A stretch of DNA of 64,000 bases from the NCBI GenBank assembly GCA_965227155.1, contig OZ245731.1, positions 2,852,001 to 2,916,000 on the forward strand. Reading direction: 5' to 3'. Under the pieces are notes generated by a model that saw only the letters and a program-made list of their open reading frames with translations, made no database searches and was not told the origin of the DNA. The translations under genes and the position numbers were made by a program. The DNA is from UBA6059 sp965227155. GTDB taxonomy: Bacteria; Bacteroidota; Bacteroidia; Cytophagales; Cyclobacteriaceae. Positions 8,901 to 16,573 of this stretch are shown here, one piece after another (the stretch's first letter is position 1; each line of letters begins with the position of its first letter).

Positions 8901-10496
8901 TACAGACAATGATGCATTGATAATCTCTTTGTTGTTGCGCAAATCTATGCGCCCATCCAGATCGACCTTTAAATTGGGGTCATTGATATTTAGGTTACCC
9001 TCAAAAAAGCCCGATGCAAAAGCGCCACTGGTGGTAATCTGCTGGTAATCGTATTCGTTGATACCTAAGCGAGCAACTTTCGCATCGAGAAAGAAATCTG
9101 CTTTGGAAATGGTAATGCCGCTTCCGTTGATCTCTCCCTCCATATCAATCTGCTGAAATATGGCTTCATTCTGTAACACTCTACCCAGGTTAAAATTTTG
9201 CAACCTTAGTGCACCTCTGTATTCGGTCATTTCAAAATCAGCCGGTATTTTCAGGTTAAGGTCTGTTTCAATCAGACCTGTTTCAGTACGGAAAAAGCCA
9301 TTGGCTACAAAGTCATTTACGAAACCTAAAAACTGCGCCTGCACACCGACAGGACCAATGCCTTGCACCAGATCATAGTTATTTTTAATGACAGGCCTGA
9401 TGTCACTGGGAATAATACGGCCGCTATTGACTTTCAGATCAATAAATGTCTCTGAAACGTTGGGTAGGCCGTTTAAGTAAAAATCACCTTCCAGGTAAGA
9501 ACTACCACCCATACTTAGCCGGATTCCTTCACTCCTCAGCCTGTTGACATAGCCTGAAAAACTACCGGTGATGGCAACTTTAGATTTAATGCCAGCCCAA
9601 TTAGGTACAAAAGCTGCAGCATCCTGAAAATCAATGGTGCTGTTATTAAGCCTTACATCCATCTGAACGCTATCGATGAAATAGCTAAGGTTTGAAGGGG
9701 AAGAAAAAGTGAGCGCTACACTGTCTGTAATGTAGCTCTTTCCGGTTTCCAGTTGAAAGTCATCAAAAATGAGATGGGTAGGAGCAAAAGAAAGGTTGGC
9801 AGCAAAATTTTGAATATCCAACCAGTTGCTCCTGTCATTTCCTACCAGGTTGTTGATGGTCAGGTTGAGTGTATCCTGCCTGAGTGTGAAATTGGAAAAA
9901 TTACCATTCAGACTATCAAACTGAATATGAAAATAATCAAACCTGTCGTTCAGAGAATCTTTTCTCTTATCATTTAAGGAAAAAACACCATTGTCCAGTT
10001 TTATCTTCCCAATGGCCAGGCTAAAAGGCTTTTTCTGTTTGTCAGAAGGCTTACTGAGGGCTTTGATTTGGTTGATGAACTCGGTGATGTTGATATAGGA
10101 ATCATCATTATGCTTGATCAGGTGCACCTGAGGGCTGACAAGCCTTACTGCATCAAATCGTAGATTATTACCCTGGTAGGGTATGTTGAGCACATTAAAA
10201 TCTACGATCAACTCAGGCACCCTGATCATGGTACTGTCTTCGTTATCCTTGATGTGGATGTCTTTAAGTACTATTTCATCAAACCACTGAATCTTTACAT
10301 TTTCGACTTGGATTTCGGTAGATATATTTTCTGATAGCCATACCAATGTTTTGTCGGTGAGCCAGGTTTGGAAAAAGCTGAATTGAATAGCAACCAGAAG
10401 TATCAGCCACAGGGTGACTATACCGGTGAAAAGCCAAAAGACTATGCTTAGGAAGCGATTTTTGGTAACTTGCGATGGTTTTTTACCTTCTTTCAA
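5943..10496 (-). CDS. tamB: TamB-like translocation/assembly protein (DUF490)
   Basis: 1517 residues. An AsmA/TamB-type bridge protein of the periplasm that supports lipid transport or outer-membrane protein insertion. Residues about 17-38 are a single membrane anchor; the body is long beta-rich repeats (many N-G-N-L-N and D-x-R-G segments); the last about 400 residues are the DUF490/TamB C-terminal domain (FDIRGTTEYPILKGAGEIQG, GNGNLDLQIDTNGDFNMFG, LILRRLSPENSF). The start appears to be TTG at 10496 (TTG AAA GAA GGT); no in-frame ATG lies nearby. Only 3 nt separate it from the divergent tsaD start. Adjacency to tsaD is, to my knowledge, common in Bacteroidota. Confidence 0.9.
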   Translation of the reverse strand: MKEGKKPSQVTKNRFLSIVFWLFTGIVTLWLILLVAIQFSFFQTWLTDKTLVWLSENISTEIQVENVKIQWFDEIVLKDIHIKDNEDSTMIRVPELIVDFNVLNIPYQGNNLRFDAVRLVSPQVHLIKHNDDSYINITEFINQIKALSKPSDKQKKPFSLAIGKIKLDNGVFSLNDKRKDSLNDRFDYFHIQFDSLNGNFSNFTLRQDTLNLTINNLVGNDRSNWLDIQNFAANLSFAPTHLIFDDFQLETGKSYITDSVALTFSSPSNLSYFIDSVQMDVRLNNSTIDFQDAAAFVPNWAGIKSKVAITGSFSGYVNRLRSEGIRLSMGGSSYLEGDFYLNGLPNVSETFIDLKVNSGRIIPSDIRPVIKNNYDLVQGIGPVGVQAQFLGFVNDFVANGFFRTETGLIETDLNLKIPADFEMTEYRGALRLQNFNLGRVLQNEAIFQQIDMEGEINGSGITISKADFFLDAKVARLGINEYDYQQITTSGAFASGFFEGNLNINDPNLKVDLDGRIDLRNNKEIINASLSVDTAALYALKLHPEPFNIQSNIRLDLENFNLDSLEGSADILNTTVFRNNHSAQIDSITFYSIRNQKQRQVRLFSEVADIAIDGDFLFSAVYRDLSRLYKEYILNFQNNSVELDAYYSNAGQEALDEYSINAELDLKNINNLSALFIDDFKISQNTKIEGSFRHGNTSILRLFSSVDTLALGQKLFTGNEFELTTSKIADSTQVLAMFYINSGQQQWQNITPTQNALVEAIWNGEHIDFQMTIDQEKLKNYASIYGMVDFLRDTTLMQLEPSDITLFEKNWKFSEQNKIAFANQNILINDLQLYTDQESVAVEGILADTLDQVVSIDINAFDIANTRSVLPILLEGKLDGSVVIQNALGTPLIDNNLTIDAFKVDGFLVGDVMSASIWENEKKRLKTALSVIREEQRVININGYFIPNDPINQLQMTADIKGARLNVLQPFARNNFSNINGEVYGKFDIRGTTEYPILKGAGEIQGGTVGINYLQTEYEFNGDIVFQENEIGMRQVQVFDQDGNQAYVNGGVFHDGFKNFILDISADMTAFQVLNTNSTDNELYYGTAYATGNVNLLGSVSNLDITANAISEKGTRISIPLGSTTSINQEEYISFVDMAHPDSQPSEALEELPEIDLSGLSLDFNLEFTPDAYIELIFDIKSGDIIRGRGNGNLDLQIDTNGDFNMFGDFNIQNGAYNFTLYNIINKEFDIREDSRISWYGDPYGAILNIDAEYSQLVSMAPLMATLDEESLNSPAVRRKYPATVTLNLQGEMLQPEITFDIDFEDYPDNILLQNGTAVSLNALVNGFKSRIESDEQELKRQVFSLIILRRLSPENSFSVAGGQTIGNSVSEFVSNQLSYWITQVDENLEIDVDLNSLDEDALNTFQLRLAYTFFDGRLRVSRDGGFFNPNTNQSDLASILGDWTVEYLLTPDGKLRVKMFNRIDQNAFSGLNNSINETGFSLQYIKSFDQLKNVISRIKDRIEDKKEPEPDPTARN

Positions 10497-10499
10497 AGC

Positions 10500-11504
10500 A
10501 TGAGTGATATTATTTTGGCTATTGAAACCTCCTGTGATGAAACAGCAGCTGCTGTTTTACAAAACGGCCGGGTTCTGTCCAATATTATTGCCACCCAATC
10601 GGTACATGAAAAATACGGTGGGGTGGTGCCTGAGCTTGCCTCCAGGGCTCATCAGGAAAATATTGTGCCGGTAGTTTCTGAAGCCTTAACACAGGCAAAA
10701 TTAGCCAAAAAAGACATCAATGCGGTGGCTTTTACCGAAGGTCCCGGTCTGTTGGGTGCCTTGTTGGTGGGAGCACAATTTGCCAAAGCATTAGCCTACG
10801 GACTAAAAGTGCCGTTAATAGGCGTGCACCATATGAAAGCCCACATTTTGGCCCATTTTATAGATGAACCTAAACCAAAATTTCCATTTCTGTGTCTTAC
10901 AGTAAGTGGTGGCCATACACAGATTGTGGTGGTTCGTGATTACCTGGATATGGAGGTGGTAGGAGAGACCCTGGATGATGCCGTGGGAGAAGCTTTTGAT
11001 AAAAGTGCAAAACTGATGGGTTTGCCTTATCCAGGCGGGCCTATTCTTGATCAACTGGCGCGATCCGGTGATCCTGATAAGTTTGCATTTTCAAAGTCTG
11101 ATATTGCAGATTTAAATTTCTCGTTTAGTGGGATCAAAACTTCCGTGCTTTATTTTCTGAGAGATCAAACGGCAGCAGATCCACAATTCATAGAAAAGCA
11201 TAAAAATGACATAGCAGCAGGAATCCAAAAAGCACTTATTGATATGCTGATGGCTAAATTGATAAAGGCTGCCAAAAAATTCAACATAAAGGAAGTAGCC
11301 ATTGCCGGTGGAGTATCGGCCAACAGCGGTTTAAGGGAAAGGCTACAGCAGGAAGGTGAGAAACGCAACTGGCAGGTATATATTCCTGCTTTTGAGTATT
11401 GTACTGACAATGCCGCTATGATCGGGATAGCCGGTCATTTCAAATATTTGAAAGGGGCATTCTCAGATATATCAGTATCACCGAATCCTCGTTTACCTTT
11501 TTAG
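10500..11504 (+). CDS. tsaD: tRNA threonylcarbamoyladenosine transferase TsaD
   Basis: 334 residues, full length. Transfers the threonylcarbamoyl group to A37 of ANN-decoding tRNAs (t6A synthesis) with TsaB and TsaE. Features: AIETSCDETAAAV at the start, the metal-binding HHMKAH (110-115), TVSGGHTQIV, DDAVGEAFDKSAKLMGLPYPGG, FSFSGIKTSV and AIAGGVSANSGLR, then CTDNAAMIGIAG with the conserved Asp. The frame begins ten codons earlier, but ATG 10500 (MSDIILAIETSC) is the family start. It heads a four-gene plus-strand run with smpB, an SH3/NlpC-like gene and an HNH gene. Confidence 0.97.
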   Translation: MSDIILAIETSCDETAAAVLQNGRVLSNIIATQSVHEKYGGVVPELASRAHQENIVPVVSEALTQAKLAKKDINAVAFTEGPGLLGALLVGAQFAKALAYGLKVPLIGVHHMKAHILAHFIDEPKPKFPFLCLTVSGGHTQIVVVRDYLDMEVVGETLDDAVGEAFDKSAKLMGLPYPGGPILDQLARSGDPDKFAFSKSDIADLNFSFSGIKTSVLYFLRDQTAADPQFIEKHKNDIAAGIQKALIDMLMAKLIKAAKKFNIKEVAIAGGVSANSGLRERLQQEGEKRNWQVYIPAFEYCTDNAAMIGIAGHFKYLKGAFSDISVSPNPRLPF

Positions 11505-11539
11505 AACAATTCTGTTACATTTATTGAGAAGCATCATAT

Positions 11540-12007
11540 ATGGCGGAGAAGAAGAGTAGATTTTCGAATATCATCAATATCAAAAACAGAAAAGCGTATC
11601 ACGAATACAGCTTTGTGGATACCTATAAGGCTGGAATCATGCTTAAAGGCACTGAGATCAAGTCAATACGAGAGGGAAAGGTGAGCCTGCAGGAAGCCTA
11701 TTGCTATTTTAAGAAAGAGGAGCTGTTTATAAAAAGTATGCGAATCAGTGAATATGCCCAGGGAACCTATGCCAACCATGATCCTATGCGTGAGCGTAAA
11801 TTGCTCTTGCAAAAGCAGGAGCTTGAGAAGCTTAGAGCAAAATCTGAGGAAAAGGGGCTTACTATTATTCCGATCAGACTTTTTATCAATGATCGTGGCC
11901 TGGCTAAAGTTGAGATCGCATTGGCAAAAGGTAAAAAGTTACACGACAAGCGTGACAGCATAAAGGAAAAAGATATGAAGCGTGAATTGGCACGCATGAA
12001 ATTATAG
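11540..12007 (+). CDS. smpB: SsrA-binding protein SmpB
   Basis: 155 residues. Delivers tmRNA to stalled ribosomes for trans-translation. Diagnostic segments: NRKAYHEYSFVDTYKAGI, LKGTEIKSIREGKVSLQEAY, MRISEYAQGTYANHDP, RERKLLLQKQE, and the C-terminal basic tail KGKKLHDKRDSIKEKDMKRE that enters the ribosomal decoding centre. Length and ends match the family. It follows tsaD by 35 nt and is 1 nt from the next start, so it is operonic. No tmRNA gene was found in this window. Confidence 0.97.
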   Translation: MAEKKSRFSNIINIKNRKAYHEYSFVDTYKAGIMLKGTEIKSIREGKVSLQEAYCYFKKEELFIKSMRISEYAQGTYANHDPMRERKLLLQKQELEKLRAKSEEKGLTIIPIRLFINDRGLAKVEIALAKGKKLHDKRDSIKEKDMKRELARMKL

Positions 12008-12008
12008 T

Positions 12009-12767
12009 ATGGAAAATTTGACCTACGGTATTTGCCGGCTTACGGTAATTTTTATAAAGGCAGAAGCCAATCAGGCTGCGCCTAACCTTTCTCAACTTTT
12101 GTTTGGGGAACACTACACTGTGTTGGAAAGCAGCCACGACGGACAGTGGCTCAAAATTGAGCAGTACTTCGATAATACCACCGGCTGGATTGCCGCTGCG
12201 CAGCATTTTGAAATCTCGGAAGCCTATTTTCATCAGATAAATGCCTCTGATTATAAGGTTTGCCTGGATATTTCAGCCAGCATTTTATTCAAGAAATCAA
12301 AACTGCAGGTTATTTTGGGTTCTGTTCTGCCCATTTCAACCAATGAAATTTTCAAGATGGAAGAGCAGCTGGCTTTTAACGGAGCATCAAAAAGCCTATC
12401 TCAAAAAAGGGATCAGGAGTTTTTTCTTGAGATTTTAGAAAAATACCTCAACTCGCCATGGCTACCAGGAGGCAAAAGTCCCGTTGGGATTGATATGGCC
12501 GGACTTATTCAGCAGGCGGCTAAGATTTCCGGTGTGAGGCTAAAACGCTTTCTTGCAGCGCAGGCCAATCAGGGAGAAAGTGTTGCTGAACAGGAGGAAT
12601 GGCAACCCGGCGATGTGATTTTTCAGGGTAGAGATACACCTACAGTTGCTGTAATATATGCCGGTGATGATAAATATTTTGTGATGGATGGGTATTTGCA
12701 AAAACAAAACATTTCAAAAAGTAGTCTGAATGATATAATTTGTGTTAGGAGATATTTCAAAACATGA
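12009..12767 (+). CDS. SH3-domain / NlpC-P60-like protein lacking catalytic residues
   Basis: 252 residues. Residues about 5-65 look like an SH3-type domain (YTVLESSHDGQWLKIEQY...TGWI); residues about 75-130 a second beta-rich segment; residues about 140-250 align with NlpC/P60 (C40) peptidases (YLNSPWLPGGKSPVGIDMAG, WQPGDVIFQG, VAVIYAGDDKYFVMDG). Active members have DCSG and a catalytic His before VGIY. Here the Cys is Met163 (DMAG), the His position is Thr212, and the third polar site (HASG in relatives) is VMDG. It should therefore not cleave peptidoglycan, though it might bind it. No signal peptide is visible. It overlaps the HNH gene by 4 nt. Confidence 0.78.
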   Translation: MENLTYGICRLTVIFIKAEANQAAPNLSQLLFGEHYTVLESSHDGQWLKIEQYFDNTTGWIAAAQHFEISEAYFHQINASDYKVCLDISASILFKKSKLQVILGSVLPISTNEIFKMEEQLAFNGASKSLSQKRDQEFFLEILEKYLNSPWLPGGKSPVGIDMAGLIQQAAKISGVRLKRFLAAQANQGESVAEQEEWQPGDVIFQGRDTPTVAVIYAGDDKYFVMDGYLQKQNISKSSLNDIICVRRYFKT

Positions 12768-13285
12768 CCTCAAGAGTATTGGTGCTGAATCAGGATTTCT
12801 CCCCGCTCACGGTTTGTTCAAGGGAGCGGGCTTTCCTGTTAATCTACCTGAAAAAGGCTGATCTCCTCTGTGCCGATAAAAATACTGTACTCAGGTCCGT
12901 TTCGAAAACCTTTCAATCGCCCTCTGTCATTAAAATCAATAGGTATGTTAATATACCCTATAGGGGAGTAGTACTTACAAGGCACAACATCTTCAAGCGG
13001 GATGGCAATCAGTGCCAGTACTGCGGAACCTCCAAAGACCTTACCTTAGACCATCTCATTCCCCGGTCGAAAGGAGGCAAATCAACCTGGAACAATCTGG
13101 TAACGGCCTGCAAAACATGCAATGCTCGAAAAGGTGATTTTACACCTGAGAAAGCTGGCATGAAGCTAAAAACCAGACCTACTAAACCGTCCTATGTGAT
13201 GTTTCTGATGGACCATTCGGGAGATGTAAAAGAAGAGTGGCGCCAGTTTTTGGAACCACATCTCAAGTCCAAAAGTGTAGCGTAA
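12764..13285 (+). CDS. HNH endonuclease family protein
   Basis: 173 residues. Carries a zinc-supported HNH nuclease fold: CQYCG (Cys84, Cys87), LTLDHLIPRSKGG (Asp96, His97), WNNLVTACKTCNARKG (Asn110/111, Cys116, Cys119). The N-terminus MTSRVLVLNQDFSPLTVCS is typical of the widely conserved Bacteroidota HNH proteins encoded next to housekeeping genes. Substrate unknown; probably cleaves or binds DNA. It starts inside the stop of the previous gene (ATGA) and its 3' end overlaps the convergent histidine kinase gene by 23 nt. Confidence 0.9.
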   Translation: MTSRVLVLNQDFSPLTVCSRERAFLLIYLKKADLLCADKNTVLRSVSKTFQSPSVIKINRYVNIPYRGVVLTRHNIFKRDGNQCQYCGTSKDLTLDHLIPRSKGGKSTWNNLVTACKTCNARKGDFTPEKAGMKLKTRPTKPSYVMFLMDHSGDVKEEWRQFLEPHLKSKSVA

Positions 13286-14615
13286 ATTCCGTGGAATTAT
13301 TGGGTATGGAGGTAACTGTCAAATTGCCTTTATGCATGTGCATAATTTGGCGGCTCAGGCTAAGTCCAATACCAGAACCCTCTGGTTTAGTGGAAAAGAA
13401 AGGTATAAACACCTGACTGATGGCTTCCGGCACTATTCCCTGTCCGTTATCACATACTTTGATAGAAATGGCATCTGCATTTTTTTGTGCTACAATCTCA
13501 ATTTTAGGTGTACGGTTCTTTGATTTGGCCTCAATTGCATTTTTGACCAGGTTGATCAGGATCATTTCAATTTGAGCCCTGTCGGCAGTTAGTGCCAAAT
13601 CTTCTGGTGTGCAGGTTAGGGAGAAATCAATACCACTTTTATCAAATTCAGATTTATGGAGCCGTTCCATGTGCGCCAGCAAATCTTTTACGGCAAAGCG
13701 ATCCAGGCTCGGCTTGGGTACCTGAGTAAAATTTCTGTATGCCTGTACAAAGCTCTTTAGGGCTTGGCTTCTGTTTTGAATAGCTTGTAAGGCCTCTTTA
13801 ATGTCTCCAATCAAATCCTTATCCAGGGGTTTTTGCTCATCATGATCTTTGAGCTCTTCTTCAAAAATCTGGTTCAATGTTGCTATCAGACTGCTGATAG
13901 GCGTCACGGAATTCATGATTTCATGGCGCAGTACCTTGGTGAGGTTTTGCCAGGCCTGCAACTCATTTTCTTGCAGCTGAGATTGAATATTTTGTAGGGA
14001 CACGATGTTTAGGGTGCTCTCTTTCACTCGAATGGCACTCATATAAACGATAAGGTGCTTGTTCGTAGAAAACCGGTAAAGTTGACTTTGATTGAAAGAC
14101 ATCTGATCCAGATTTTCGCCAAAATCAGGCTGATATCGCTTTAATTCCTCTATGGAGACCAGTGTGGGGCATTCAATCAAGGAGCAAAACATGGGGTTGA
14201 TGGTTTCTATTTTGCCACTGGCATTGTGATAAACCATCAGCCCAACATTCGCATTTTTTACCAATGCTTCCAGTAGTTGGTAGTTTTCTTCCTTTTCTTT
14301 TCTGGTTTTTTTAAGAAGATTCAAGATGCGCTTAAAAGCATCATTAAGCTCACGAAAAGATTTTCCGAGGTGATCATCAGCTTCAAAGCCTGGTGAATAG
14401 TCATCATATTTGATGCTTTCGATAAACCGCTTAAGCTTGCGATTGGTATTTTCCACGTAATAGATGAGCCCGGATACCTGAATGATGAGTATGACGAGGA
14501 TGATGAAGGCACTTACATATTTTGCATAATACACCAGCAATACAATAAGGCTAAGCCACAAAACCAGGAGCAGTACCCTTATGATTACCTGTATGCGAAA
14601 TGACCTAAATGCCAT
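13263..14615 (-). CDS. Membrane sensor histidine kinase (NtrB/NtrY-type)
   Basis: 450 residues. Two membrane helices (about 10-31 and 33-53) with almost no periplasmic loop, so it probably senses a cytoplasmic or membrane signal. A PAS-like region follows (about 115-210), then the dimerisation/phospho-acceptor H-box with His231 (LRHEIMNSVTP), N-box LINLVKNAIEA, G1 DNGQGI (389-394) and G2 GSGIGLSL (413-420). It is downstream of, and overlaps by 11 nt, the gene for the NtrC-type regulator, which is the obvious partner. The signal is unknown. Confidence 0.93.
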   Translation of the reverse strand: MAFRSFRIQVIIRVLLLVLWLSLIVLLVYYAKYVSAFIILVILIIQVSGLIYYVENTNRKLKRFIESIKYDDYSPGFEADDHLGKSFRELNDAFKRILNLLKKTRKEKEENYQLLEALVKNANVGLMVYHNASGKIETINPMFCSLIECPTLVSIEELKRYQPDFGENLDQMSFNQSQLYRFSTNKHLIVYMSAIRVKESTLNIVSLQNIQSQLQENELQAWQNLTKVLRHEIMNSVTPISSLIATLNQIFEEELKDHDEQKPLDKDLIGDIKEALQAIQNRSQALKSFVQAYRNFTQVPKPSLDRFAVKDLLAHMERLHKSEFDKSGIDFSLTCTPEDLALTADRAQIEMILINLVKNAIEAKSKNRTPKIEIVAQKNADAISIKVCDNGQGIVPEAISQVFIPFFSTKPEGSGIGLSLSRQIMHMHKGNLTVTSIPNNSTEFTLHFWT

Positions 14616-15981
14616 ATTTTTCCATCCTGCGGTAGAGTGAGGAGCGTGTAAGTCCTAATTCTGCAGAAGCCTTTGATATGTTGCCATTATGCTTTTGCAG
14701 TGCTTTTCTGATCAGGATTCTTTCCATGTCCTCAATGTTGTATTCCTCCAGTGATAGGGAATCCTGCTCGGATTTACCGCTGCTGTCGTTAAAAAAATCC
14801 TGTATATCCAGCACCTGGTTTTTCGACATAATGACAGCCCTTTCCATAGCATGCTGTAGCTCCCTGATATTGCCCGGCCAATGATATTTGCTCATTCGTT
14901 TAATCAGGGACTCACTTAGTGAACGGATGTTCTTCTCATATTTCTCGCTGAAGATTTTCAAAAAATGTTCAGCTAAAAGAGGAATATCACTCTTCCGCTC
15001 CCTCAATGCGGGAAGTTTGATCTCAATGGTATTGATACGATAGAGGAGGTCCTGCCGGAAGCCACTGTCTTCCACCATCTGATACAATGGTCGGTTGGTA
15101 GCAGAGATAATACGAATATCTACATCGATCGGCGTACTTTGACCCACCTTATGAATTTGCTTGTTTTGTATGGCTGTCAGTAATTTAGCCTGCGACGGCA
15201 GTGATAAATTTCCTATTTCGTCTAAAAAAAGTGTACCGGTATCCGCGATTTGAAATCGCCCGATTCTATCCTGCTGTGCATCGGTAAAGGCGCCTTTCTT
15301 GTGGCCAAAAAGCTCCGATTCAAAAAGGCTTTCCGTAATAGCCCCCAGGTCTACGGATACAAATGGCTTGTCCAGCCTTTTCGATTTTCGGTGTATGGCA
15401 CGTGCTACCAGCTCCTTGCCGGTGCCATTTTCACCTAAAATCAACACATTGGCATCCGTTGTGGCCACGGCTTCTATGGTTTCATACACCTTTTGCATGG
15501 CGGGACTATCGCCTATGATTTCCTTAAACCTGCCTGCCAGATCATCCTGGTATTGCTGGTTTTGTCGGCGTAGTGATTCATTTTCAAGACGGGTTTCGCG
15601 CAATTTCATAGCTGATGAAACTGTAGCCAGCAGCTTTTCATTTTCCCAGGGCTTCATCACAAAATCGGTGGCGCCCTCTTTGATTGCGCGCACTGCAAGC
15701 TCCACATCTCCATAGGCGGTGATCAAAACCACTACCGCTGCAGGATCAATATCCAGAATTTTGTCCAGCCAGAAAAACCCCTCCTGGCCACTGCTTACAT
15801 CCCTGGTGAAATTCATATCCAGCAGAATGACATCATAGGTCTCGTTCATGAGGATATTGGGAATCACATCCGGGGATTTTTCAGTATCTACTTGCAGAAA
15901 ATGCCTCTTCAGAAATATCCTGGCTGCGCTGAGGATATCAGCATTATCATCCACGATCAGTATTTTGCCTTGTTTGCCCAT
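14605..15981 (-). CDS. Sigma54-dependent NtrC-family response regulator
   Basis: 458 residues with the full three-domain layout: receiver (DD at 11-12, phospho-Asp55, Lys in VMKPWE), AAA+ domain (Walker A GENGTGKE, Walker B FLDEIGN, GAFTDA in place of GAFTGA, RIGRF, DLLYRINTIEI) and a C-terminal Fis-type helix-turn-helix (about 422-458, GNISKASAELGLTRSSLYRR). A GTG nine codons upstream (16008) is in frame, but ATG 15981 (MGKQGKILIVDD) fits the family start. First gene of a two-gene operon with the overlapping kinase. Target promoters are not identifiable from the window. Confidence 0.93.
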   Translation of the reverse strand: MGKQGKILIVDDNADILSAARIFLKRHFLQVDTEKSPDVIPNILMNETYDVILLDMNFTRDVSSGQEGFFWLDKILDIDPAAVVVLITAYGDVELAVRAIKEGATDFVMKPWENEKLLATVSSAMKLRETRLENESLRRQNQQYQDDLAGRFKEIIGDSPAMQKVYETIEAVATTDANVLILGENGTGKELVARAIHRKSKRLDKPFVSVDLGAITESLFESELFGHKKGAFTDAQQDRIGRFQIADTGTLFLDEIGNLSLPSQAKLLTAIQNKQIHKVGQSTPIDVDIRIISATNRPLYQMVEDSGFRQDLLYRINTIEIKLPALRERKSDIPLLAEHFLKIFSEKYEKNIRSLSESLIKRMSKYHWPGNIRELQHAMERAVIMSKNQVLDIQDFFNDSSGKSEQDSLSLEEYNIEDMERILIRKALQKHNGNISKASAELGLTRSSLYRRMEKYGI

Positions 15982-16048
15982 CTCAATGGGAAAATTAGCC
16001 ACTATCACCGGTTATCAAAAATGGATTGCCCGCTGGCGGACATTATTG

Positions 16049-16573
16049 CTAGTAGGGCTTTTGACCTACATAATTGCCAGGCGGGTCATAGTTGCAAACC
16101 CAGGTGGTCATGCCATCGCAGGTAGACGAAGCGCAACCTACTTTTTCTGTATTGCTCCACACAATCTGTGTGTAATGCCCACAAACACCCTTACATTTAT
16201 TTCTGGCATAATTGTAAAGCTCCTTTTCCTCACCCCAACTTAAGATGACATAAGAAAGAGGGAAAGCCCCGGTGGTACCTTTCCACAGGTTTTCTCCATA
16301 TTGATTATTGGAATGCTCGAATGCACAGCCCATCTCCACTAATTGCACTGCCCACTCAGCAGCCACTTGCGCGAGCGTATCACTCCATACAAGCGGAGGT
16401 ACGCCAACCTCTTCTCGATACAGGTTATGTTCTTCCATTATGATTTGAATCTCTTCGTCATTGGGGAAATAAGCCTGCTGGCCGAATAAACTCAATGTGG
16501 AAAATCCGAATATTACCGTTATCCAAATTTGTTTACCTATACTTGAATTCCAATTATAAAATGCAGGTACCAT
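16049..16573 (-). CDS. Secreted CAP-domain (SCP/PR-1-like) protein
   Basis: 174 residues. After an N-terminal hydrophobic stretch (about 14-31, signal peptide ending LFGQ), the rest is one CAP domain with all four signatures: EEHNLYREEVGVPPL, HSNNQYGENLW, CGHYTQIVWSNTEKVGC and WVCNYDPPGNYVGQ. The putative cation-binding tetrad His87, Glu94, a Glu near 115 and His133 is present, and six cysteines suggest disulfides like plant PR-1. CAP proteins bind sterols/lipids or act in the cell envelope; the bacterial role is unclear. Its ATG overlaps that of the divergent M28 gene in the sequence CATG. Confidence 0.9.
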   Translation of the reverse strand: MVPAFYNWNSSIGKQIWITVIFGFSTLSLFGQQAYFPNDEEIQIIMEEHNLYREEVGVPPLVWSDTLAQVAAEWAVQLVEMGCAFEHSNNQYGENLWKGTTGAFPLSYVILSWGEEKELYNYARNKCKGVCGHYTQIVWSNTEKVGCASSTCDGMTTWVCNYDPPGNYVGQKPY

